A stretch of DNA of 11,449 bases from an uncultured Duganella sp. (GTDB taxonomy: Bacteria > Pseudomonadota > Gammaproteobacteria > Burkholderiales > Burkholderiaceae): NCBI GenBank assembly GCA_946482635.1, contig CAMLSG010000178.1, forward strand, positions 1 through 11,449. The letters run 5' to 3'. The position numbers were made by a program, and so were the translations under genes. Below are positions 6,148 through 11,449 of this stretch, in pieces (position 1 is the first letter of the stretch; every line of letters starts with the position of its first letter). The notes below the pieces were generated by a model that made no database searches, was not told the DNA's origin, and saw nothing but the letters and a program-made list of their open reading frames with translations.

Positions 6148-8018
6148 TTGTCGAGGTGGGAGATTTGCAGGCGGCGGCTTTCCTGCACCACGCCATTCGC
6201 CTTGTGCTCCAGCACCAGCTCGGCGTTCTGCTCGTCCAGCGAGATGCCGACCGATAGGATGTCGATCAACAGCAGTTGCAGGATGCGCGAAATCATCGAG
6301 AGGAAGGCGCTGCTGTCTTCCGTGTGATCGACTGCCAGGCAGACCGTGGCTTTCTTGGCCAGCGGCGACTGGCTGCTGGTGATGGCGATGACGTCGGCGC
6401 CGGCATTGCGCGCCGATTCCACCGCTTCCAGCAGCTCCGGCAGCTTGCCGGAATTGGAGATCGCGATCACCACGTCGCCGGGTTTCAGCAGCTCGGAGGC
6501 CAGCTTGAAGAGGTGCGAGTCGCCGTAAGCGGCAGTCGGGATGCGGAAACGGAAGAACTTGTGCTGGCCATCGAGCGCCACCACGCGCGAGTTGCCCATG
6601 GCGTAGAACTCGACTTTCTTGGCCCTGGACAGCAGTTCGATTGCGCGGTCCAGCGAATGCACGTCCATCTGATCGCGGAATTTCAGGATCGCCGAGACGG
6701 TATTGTCGATCACCTTGGCTGACAGGTCGTGCGTACTGTCGGAAACACGTACCTGGCTGTGGCGCACAGGAATAGCGCCGGTCAGGCTGGAAGCAAACTT
6801 CAGCTTGAAGTCGGCCAGACCCTGGAAGCCGAGCGAGCGGCAGAAGCGGATGACGGTCGGCTGCGACACTTCCGCCAGGCGGGCAATATCGGCAATCGGT
6901 TCGTTCAGCACCAGGCGCGGCTGCTCGATCACCAGTTGCGCCACGCGCTGCTCGGCCGGGGTCAGTTCCGACTTCAGCGACTGCACGCGCTCCATCAGCG
7001 TGTTGGCGCCGGTGCGGCCACGCAGGTGTTCGGACAAAATCGTCGCAACCCCATAGAAGGCCGGATTCGGCGTGGTGATCACATAGGTCGGGATCTCGGC
7101 CAGGTAGGACGAGAAGCGGCCCTTGGCTTCGAAACGGCTGCGGAACGGTGATTCTTTGAACCACTCGCCCATGCGCGGCACGATGCCGCCGCCGATGAAT
7201 ATACCGCCGAAGGAGCCCAGCGTCACCGCCAGGTTGGCCGCAGCGCCGCCCAGCATGGCGCAGAAGCACTCCAGTACTTCGATGCACAGCTCGTTCTTGT
7301 CTTTCAATGCGCCGGCGATGATTTGCTGCGAGGTCAGGTCGCGCACGTTCAAGCCGTTGCGGCGCGCCAGCGCGCGGTAAATGATTTCCATGCCGGGGCC
7401 GGAAATCAGGCGTTCGTTCGAAACGTGCGGCCAGGTCTGCCAGGCGTACTGCAGGATCGCGTATTCGCGCTCGTCGGCCGGTGCAAAGTTGGTGTGGCCG
7501 CCTTCGGAACCCAGTGTTACGAAACCGTCGGTGGTAGGGATCACGCCGGAGCAGCCCAGGCCCGTTCCAGGGCCCAGCACGCCGATCACCGAATTTTGCG
7601 CCGGGGAGCCGCCGCCGACCTGCATCAGGTCATCCGCCTTGAAGCCCGGAATGGCCATCGCCAGCGCAGTGAAGTCGTTCACCACCAGCAGGGTGTGCAG
7701 GCCCAGTTCGCGCCGTACTTCGTCGGTGGAGAACTGCCAGTCGCGGTTGGTCATGCGAATGTAGTCGCCATGCACCGGGTTGGCCAGCGCCAGCGCGCCG
7801 TGATTGAGGCTGATGTCTCCGTGGTCCGCCAGGTAGCTGCGCAGCAGCGGAACGATGCCGGTAAAGTCATCGCACTGCAGCACGCGCACGGCCTGGAATT
7901 CGCCGGGAGCGGTTTGCAGCGCGAGGCGCGCATGGGTGGCGCCGATGTCAGCCAGCAGGCGGGGGCCGTCCGCAAAAGCGGATCGGTTAGCTTTTGGGTC
8001 TGCCTCTATCTGTTTCAT
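6144..8018 (-). CDS. Bifunctional glucokinase / HexR-like (RpiR family) transcriptional regulator
   Basis: This 624-residue protein is a fusion. The N-terminal part (about 20-335) is a ROK-independent bacterial glucokinase like E. coli Glk. It has the phosphate loop LLADIGATHARLAL (21-34), NDFTA (114-118) with the catalytic base D115, GPGTGLG (149-155) for ATP, and the glucose ligands E172, H175 (EGGH) and E202. It converts glucose plus ATP to glucose-6-phosphate. The C-terminal part (about 341-610) is HexR/RpiR-like: a helix-turn-helix around 374-397 (IADIARLAEVSQPTVIRFCR), then a SIS sugar-phosphate domain (about 457-590) with MGNSR (474-478) and SNSGK (521-525). In Pseudomonas and Shewanella, HexR senses 2-keto-3-deoxy-6-phosphogluconate and controls glucose catabolism. 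The start has only a weak AAAAGA ribosome site. The gene lies downstream of the alpha-glucosidase, separated from it by a terminator. Fused Glk-HexR proteins are known in Burkholderiales. Confidence 0.94.
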   Translation of the reverse strand: MKQIEADPKANRSAFADGPRLLADIGATHARLALQTAPGEFQAVRVLQCDDFTGIVPLLRSYLADHGDISLNHGALALANPVHGDYIRMTNRDWQFSTDEVRRELGLHTLLVVNDFTALAMAIPGFKADDLMQVGGGSPAQNSVIGVLGPGTGLGCSGVIPTTDGFVTLGSEGGHTNFAPADEREYAILQYAWQTWPHVSNERLISGPGMEIIYRALARRNGLNVRDLTSQQIIAGALKDKNELCIEVLECFCAMLGGAAANLAVTLGSFGGIFIGGGIVPRMGEWFKESPFRSRFEAKGRFSSYLAEIPTYVITTPNPAFYGVATILSEHLRGRTGANTLMERVQSLKSELTPAEQRVAQLVIEQPRLVLNEPIADIARLAEVSQPTVIRFCRSLGFQGLADFKLKFASSLTGAIPVRHSQVRVSDSTHDLSAKVIDNTVSAILKFRDQMDVHSLDRAIELLSRAKKVEFYAMGNSRVVALDGQHKFFRFRIPTAAYGDSHLFKLASELLKPGDVVIAISNSGKLPELLEAVESARNAGADVIAITSSQSPLAKKATVCLAVDHTEDSSAFLSMISRILQLLLIDILSVGISLDEQNAELVLEHKANGVVQESRRLQISHLDN

Positions 8019-8039
8019 TGTCTTTTAAGTATTAGATAA

Positions 8040-8052
8040 CGCCTTAAAGGCG
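8040..8052. repeat. 13-bp perfect inverted repeat upstream of glk-hexR
   Basis: CGCCTT-A-AAGGCG is a perfect palindrome around a single central base, 22 bp upstream of the glk-hexR start codon. It could be an operator or chance. It does not resemble the TGTA-N7-TACA palindromes found upstream of the alpha-glucosidase. I see no convincing -35/-10 pair in 8019-8063, so the promoter of glk-hexR remains undefined. Confidence 0.35.
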
Positions 8053-8063
8053 GGAGGATACCC

Positions 8064-8093
8064 GAAAAACAAAGCCCCGTGCGTAGACGGGGC
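8064..8093 (-). terminator. Rho-independent terminator of the alpha-glucosidase gene
   Basis: On the minus strand, a perfect 7-bp GC-rich stem (GCCCCGT / ACGGGGC; plus-strand arms 8074-8080 and 8087-8093) encloses a 6-base loop. It is followed by TTTGTTTTT running into 8064. It starts 9 bases after the alpha-glucosidase stop codon and lies before glk-hexR, so it should stop or reduce read-through between the two genes. Confidence 0.85.
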
Positions 8094-8102
8094 CTCTTAT
8101 AT

Positions 8103-9710
8103 TTATACTGCGTAGCCAAACCAGGCGCCGTAGCCTGGCAGTTGGACCTCTTCGCCGGCCACTTCGCCCGGCAGGCCAGGCTGCTCCAGCTTCTGCGCCC
8201 CTTTGACCGCCGGCAGCGCGAAGTTGACCGGCGCCGCCCCCAGGTTGAACAGCGCAATCACGCTGCGCTCCCCTTCCAGGTCGCGCCGCAGGGCCAGGAC
8301 CGGCTCCGGCGCGTCGTAGAACACGATGTCGCCGCGCGTCAGTTGCGGCATGGTCTTGCGCCAGGCGATCATGCGGCGGGCGAAGTTCAGCGGCGAATTC
8401 GGGTCTTCCTCCTGCACCGAGGCGGCGATGGCCTTGTGCTCCTCAGCCACCGGCAGCCATGGCGTGCCGGAAGTGAAGCCGCCATGCGGGCCGGTAGTCC
8501 AGGCAATCGGGGTGCGGCAGCCGTCGCGGCCCTTGAATTCGGGCCAGAAGGTCTTGCCGTACGGGTCCTGGATCAGCTCATAAGGCACGTCGGCCTCGCT
8601 GAAGGCCAGTTCGTCGCCCTGGTACAGGCATGGCGTGCCTTTCAGCGACAACTGCATGGCCAGCACCAGCTTGGCGAATGCCGCCTGGTTACTCATGCCG
8701 TTCCAGCGGGTCACCACGCGCACCGCATCGTGGTTGCCGACCGACCAGGATGGCTGGCCGTCCTTGACGCGCGCCTTGAAGTCTTCCACCTGCTTGCGGA
8801 TATGGCCAGCACTGCTGTCGGCAGTCAGCAGGTTGAAGCTGTAAGCCATGTGCAGCTTGTTGCCGCCGGCGGTGTATTCGGCCATCACGGCCAGGGAATC
8901 GTCCGCGCCCACTTCGCCGATTGCCACCGCGCCGTATTCGTCCAGCAGGACGCGCAGCTTTTCGAGGAAAGCCACGTTTTCAGGCTGGCTCTTGTCGTGG
9001 ATGTGCGCCTGCATGCCGTATGGGTTGGCGTCGCTCACGGTGGAGGTGTCGCGCACCAGGGCCGGAGGGTTGCTGCGCAGCTGGCGGTCGTGGAAGTGGA
9101 AGTTGCAGGCGTCCATGCGCACGCCGTCGACGCCGCGTTTCAGCCAGAAACGCAACGCATCGAGGTGAGCCTGCTGCACTTCCGGGTTGTGGAAGTTCAG
9201 GTCCGGCTGGCTGACCAGGAAGTTGTGCATGTAGTACTGCTTGCGGCGCGAATCCCATTGCCACGACGAGCCGCCGAACACGGACAGCCAGTTGTTGGGC
9301 GGATTCCCGTCCGGCAGCGGATCGGCCCAGATATACCAGTCGGATTTCGGGTTGTCGCGCGAAGAACGGCTCTCCTGGAACCATGGATGGTCTTCAGAGG
9401 TGTGCGACATGACCTGGTCGATCATGATTTTCAGGCCCAGGCTGTGCGCCTTGGCGATCATGCGGTCGAAGTCGGCCAGGGTGCCGAACATCGGGTCGAC
9501 GTCGCAGTAGTCGGCCACGTCGTAGCCGAAGTCGCGCATCGGGGATTTGAAGAACGGCGAGATCCAGATGATGTCCACGCCCAGCCTGGCGATGTAGTCG
9601 AGGCGATCAGTGATGCCATTCAGGTCGCCGATGCCGTCACCGTTGGTGTCCAGGTAACTGCGCGGATAAACCTGATAAATGATTGCTTCTTTCCACCAAG
9701 GTGTGCTCAT
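8103..9710 (-). CDS. Alpha-glucosidase, glycoside hydrolase family 13
   Basis: With the start at 9710 the protein has 535 residues; numbering here adds six for the longer open frame. It opens with WWKEAIIYQVYPRSY (11-25) followed by DTNGDGIGDLNGI (27-39), typical of GH13 oligo-alpha-glucosidases. Catalytic residues are clear: nucleophile D206 in GVRMD, acid/base E272 in IGEV, and the transition-state aspartate D334 in GNHD. These positions fit the Halomonas/Xanthomonas-type enzymes (GH13_23). No signal peptide is seen, so it probably acts in the cytosol on maltose or short alpha-glucosides, releasing glucose for the neighbouring glucokinase. The ATG at 9710 has GAGG three bases upstream. An ATG at 9719 and a TTG at 9728 in the same frame lack a better site. 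The gene is divergent from the POT transporter and probably regulated through the palindrome at 9737-9753. Confidence 0.93.
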   Translation of the reverse strand: MSTPWWKEAIIYQVYPRSYLDTNGDGIGDLNGITDRLDYIARLGVDIIWISPFFKSPMRDFGYDVADYCDVDPMFGTLADFDRMIAKAHSLGLKIMIDQVMSHTSEDHPWFQESRSSRDNPKSDWYIWADPLPDGNPPNNWLSVFGGSSWQWDSRRKQYYMHNFLVSQPDLNFHNPEVQQAHLDALRFWLKRGVDGVRMDACNFHFHDRQLRSNPPALVRDTSTVSDANPYGMQAHIHDKSQPENVAFLEKLRVLLDEYGAVAIGEVGADDSLAVMAEYTAGGNKLHMAYSFNLLTADSSAGHIRKQVEDFKARVKDGQPSWSVGNHDAVRVVTRWNGMSNQAAFAKLVLAMQLSLKGTPCLYQGDELAFSEADVPYELIQDPYGKTFWPEFKGRDGCRTPIAWTTGPHGGFTSGTPWLPVAEEHKAIAASVQEEDPNSPLNFARRMIAWRKTMPQLTRGDIVFYDAPEPVLALRRDLEGERSVIALFNLGAAPVNFALPAVKGAQKLEQPGLPGEVAGEEVQLPGYGAWFGYAV

Positions 9711-9736
9711 ATTCCTCATCCCGATCAAAAACAGTT

Positions 9737-9753
9737 ATGTAGATAATATACAT
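9737..9753. promoter_or_regulatory. HexR-like operator over the alpha-glucosidase promoter
   Basis: ATGTAGATAATATACAT is a 17-bp palindrome with 7 of 8 pairs matching and the form TGTA-N7-TACA. It contains the predicted -10 box of the alpha-glucosidase, so a bound protein would block transcription. It resembles the gammaproteobacterial HexR consensus as I remember it (TGTARTWWWAYTACA), matching 12 of 15 positions. Binding by the neighbouring Glk-HexR is inferred. Confidence 0.55.
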
Positions 9754-9773
9754 GATGAATGAGGGAAGTTCAA
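9745..9773 (-). promoter_or_regulatory. Predicted sigma70-type promoter of the alpha-glucosidase gene
   Basis: On the minus strand, TTGAAC (9768-9773) and TATATT (9745-9750) are separated by 17 bp, the preferred spacing. The start of transcription would fall near 9738, leaving a leader of about 28 bases. The -10 box is part of the 9737-9753 palindrome. Confidence 0.6.
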
Positions 9774-9814
9774 ATACTATGAATCCTTAAAAATCAAATA
9801 CTTACGATTTTCGA

Positions 9815-9829
9815 CGTAGTTAAACTACA
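9815..9829. promoter_or_regulatory. HexR-like operator upstream of the POT transporter
   Basis: CGTAGTTAAACTACA contains a perfect 13-bp palindrome (GTAGTT-A-AACTAC at 9816-9828) and matches the remembered HexR consensus TGTARTWWWAYTACA at 14 of 15 positions. Its centre is 77 bp from that of the palindrome at 9737-9753. It ends 18 bp before the predicted -35 of the POT gene, a position compatible with activation or with looping to the other site. Confidence 0.6.
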
Positions 9830-9847
9830 TGTAAGTGAATCCAGTAG

Positions 9848-9876
9848 TTGCCAACGCAGATGGCTTCGCATAGCAT
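9848..9876 (+). promoter_or_regulatory. Predicted sigma70-type promoter of the POT transporter
   Basis: TTGCCA (9848-9853) and TAGCAT (9871-9876) are separated by exactly 17 bp. The match is five of six and four of six to consensus. Transcription would start near 9883, about 23 bases before the ATG at 9906. Confidence 0.5.
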
Positions 9877-9905
9877 CGCGCCCATTATTTGAAACGGGAG
9901 ACCTC

Positions 9906-11449
9906 ATGTCGACGCAAGAACTGGAACAGGGTAACGGGCCAATGCCCCGGCAAATCCCGTACATCATCACCAACGAGGCCTGCGAGCGTTTCAGTTTTTA
10001 CGGCATGCGCAACATCCTGGTGCCGTTCCTGATCAGCACCCTGCTGCTGTTCATCCCGTCCGAGCACCGCGCCAGCGAGGCGAAGCACGTTTTCCATACT
10101 TTCGTGATCGGCGTGTACTTCTTCCCGCTGCTGGGCGGCTGGCTGTCGGACCGCTACTTCGGCAAATACAACACGGTATTCTGGTTTTCGCTGATCTACT
10201 GCGCGGGACATGCATGCCTGGCGCTGTTTGAGAGCAATCTCAATGGCTTTTACTTTGGCCTGTTCCTGATTGCCTTCGGCTCGGGCGGCATCAAGCCGCT
10301 GGTGGTGTCGTTTGTCGGCGACCAGTTCGACCAGACCAACAAGAAGAAGGCCAAGGTCGTCTTCGACGCTTTCTACTGGAGCATCAACTTCGGCTCGTTC
10401 TTCGCCTCCCTGCTGATGCCGATCTTCCTGAAGGACTTCGGCCCGGCCGTCGCCTTCGGCATCCCTGGCATCCTGATGTTCATCGCGACCATGGTGTTCT
10501 GGCTGGGCCGCAAGAAGTATGTGCACGTGCCGCCTTCGGAGCCGAGCGCCGAATCCTTCTCCCGCGTCGCCAAGACGGCCCTGATCTCGGCCGCGCCGGG
10601 CCAGTCCCGTCCGGGCCTGACCGTCGCCATGATCGGCGTGGTGGCTGGCGTGGTGTCGCTGGCCATGACGCCCTCCTGGGGCTTCGTGATCGCAGCTTGT
10701 ACAGCGCTGGTGCTGGTGATGGCCTTCGGCGGCATTGGCACCTCGATGCAGCTGGAGCGCGCACGCGGCAAACATAGCGACGAAGCGGTCGACGGCGTAC
10801 GCGCGGTGTTGCGCATCTTTATCGTGTTCGCGATGGTCACGCCGTTCTGGTCCCTGTTCGACCAGAAGGCCTCGACCTGGATTGTGCAGGCCAACGATAT
10901 GGTGCACCCGACCTACGAAATCCTGGGCTGGTCGTTCTCCTTCGTGCCGGCGCAGATGCAGGCGCTGAACCCGCTGCTGGTAATGCTGCTGATCCCATTC
11001 AATAACATCGCCCTGTTCCCGCTGCTGCGCAAGCTGGGCATCGAGCCGACGCCGCTGCGCCGCATGGGCACCGGTATCTTTGTATCGGCGCTGGCCTGGG
11101 TGGTGATCGGAACGCTTCAGGTAGTGATGGATGGCGGCACGCCGGTGTCGATGGCCTGGCAGATCCTGCCTTATGCCCTGCTGACCTTCGGCGAAGTGCT
11201 GGTGTCCGCCACCGGCCTGGAATTCGCTTATTCGCAGGCGCCGGCTTCGATGAAAGGCGTGATCATGGCGCTGTGGTACCTGGCGGTCACCGTCGGCAAT
11301 TTGTGGGTGCTGATCCTGAACGCCGGCGTGAAGAACGATGCGGTGTCAGCCTATATCAAGACCACTGGCTTCTCGGTGATGGCCTTCCAGATGTACTTCT
11401 TCGCCGCCTTCGCCGCCCTGGTGGCCGGGTGCTTCGCGCTATACGCGAT
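9906..11449 (+). CDS. POT/PTR-family proton-coupled oligopeptide transporter (3' end outside window)
   Basis: The frame is open from the ATG at 9906 to the right edge: 514 codons plus two bases. POT proteins are usually about 500-560 residues, so little is missing. The first helix holds the proton-coupling ExxER motif (E24, E27, R28) in ERFSFYGMRNIL. FFPLLGGWLSDRYFGKYNT follows at 72-90, GSGGIKP with K130 in helix 4, the PTR2-type signature FYWSINFGSF (156-165), FWSLFDQ (314-320) and TFGEVLVSATGLEFAYSQAP with E430. R35, K130 and E430 correspond to residues that contact peptide termini in studied POTs, so di/tripeptide uptake across the inner membrane is the family-based prediction. D319 replaces the usual bacterial Glu of FEQ, as in animal PepT1. 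A GGGAG element (9896-9900) precedes the start. The position beside a glucosidase and HexR-like sites leaves a sugar-linked role open. Confidence 0.92.
   Translation, partial: MSTQELEQGNGPMPRQIPYIITNEACERFSFYGMRNILVPFLISTLLLFIPSEHRASEAKHVFHTFVIGVYFFPLLGGWLSDRYFGKYNTVFWFSLIYCAGHACLALFESNLNGFYFGLFLIAFGSGGIKPLVVSFVGDQFDQTNKKKAKVVFDAFYWSINFGSFFASLLMPIFLKDFGPAVAFGIPGILMFIATMVFWLGRKKYVHVPPSEPSAESFSRVAKTALISAAPGQSRPGLTVAMIGVVAGVVSLAMTPSWGFVIAACTALVLVMAFGGIGTSMQLERARGKHSDEAVDGVRAVLRIFIVFAMVTPFWSLFDQKASTWIVQANDMVHPTYEILGWSFSFVPAQMQALNPLLVMLLIPFNNIALFPLLRKLGIEPTPLRRMGTGIFVSALAWVVIGTLQVVMDGGTPVSMAWQILPYALLTFGEVLVSATGLEFAYSQAPASMKGVIMALWYLAVTVGNLWVLILNAGVKNDAVSAYIKTTGFSVMAFQMYFFAAFAALVAGCFALYA

Noticed and set aside
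5962..7287. A 441-codon minus-strand frame within glk-hexR
   Set aside because: It overlaps the same strand as the fusion gene in another frame and has arginine/glycine-rich low-complexity translation.
9711..9728. Six extra N-terminal residues of the alpha-glucosidase from a TTG start
   Set aside because: TTG is a rare start, no better ribosome site precedes it, and the ATG at 9710 gives the usual family N-terminus.
8079..9746. A 555-codon open frame antisense to the whole alpha-glucosidase gene
   Set aside because: It mirrors the real gene in high-GC DNA, its translation has low-complexity, valine/histidine/arginine-rich composition with no recognisable domain, and the opposite strand encodes an intact GH13 enzyme.
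9737..9829. LacI/MalR-type operators as an explanation for the two palindromes
   Set aside because: LacI-family sites usually have a central CG; both palindromes have AT-rich cores and the HexR form fits better, with a HexR-like gene close by.
9800..9836. Inverted repeat ACTTAC...GTAAGT around the POT-side operator
   Set aside because: Its centre is four bases off the operator's centre and six-base arms at this distance are likely by chance.
9885..10907. A 340-codon open frame antisense to the POT transporter
   Set aside because: The translation is low-complexity and the plus strand encodes clear POT motifs throughout.
1..11449. Mobile elements, CRISPR arrays, tRNA or rRNA genes
   Set aside because: No transposase, integrase, regularly spaced repeats or RNA-gene sequence was seen on reading through, and the gene order looks like an ordinary chromosome.

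Overview
The window is GC-rich, gene-dense bacterial DNA with ten protein-coding genes and no sign of mobile elements, CRISPR arrays, rRNA or tRNA. The fused glucokinase-HexR gene is a Burkholderiales-type arrangement. Together with the overall gene style this suggests a betaproteobacterium of the Oxalobacteraceae (Massilia/Duganella/Janthinobacterium-like). The genus is inferred, not shown.

Layout. (1) 7-1536, plus strand: a tightly packed three-gene unit with a short unknown protein, a glutathione S-transferase-like protein and a second unknown protein. (2) 1514-3273, minus strand: an MFS efflux-type transporter preceded by a PadR-family repressor with a histidine-rich N-terminus. Their stop and start codons overlap as TGATG, and a strong two-copy operator lies over the predicted padR promoter. 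(3) 3420-6147, plus strand: homospermidine synthase followed one base later by a PuuB-like FAD amine oxidase, a candidate polyamine unit divergent from padR. (4) 6144-9710, minus strand: a GH13 alpha-glucosidase, then a rho-independent terminator, then a 624-residue glucokinase-HexR (RpiR family) fusion. (5) 9906 to the right edge, plus strand: a POT-family proton-coupled transporter, incomplete in the window.

How the genes may work together. The alpha-glucosidase releases glucose, the glucokinase half of the fusion phosphorylates it, and the HexR-like half probably senses a downstream sugar phosphate. The 195-bp region between the alpha-glucosidase and the POT transporter holds two TGTA-N7-TACA-type palindromes. 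One contains the predicted -10 box of the alpha-glucosidase and the other lies just upstream of the predicted POT promoter. Both resemble the HexR operator known from gammaproteobacteria, so a local Glk-HexR regulon (glucosidase, kinase, transporter) is the best systems-level hypothesis here.

The second candidate system is the homospermidine synthase/amine oxidase pair, which may make and then oxidise a triamine. The third is the self-regulated, possibly metal-responsive PadR-MFS operon. Intergenic space is small: 3274-3419, 8019-8102 and 9711-9905 are the only real gaps, and each is described in the features.
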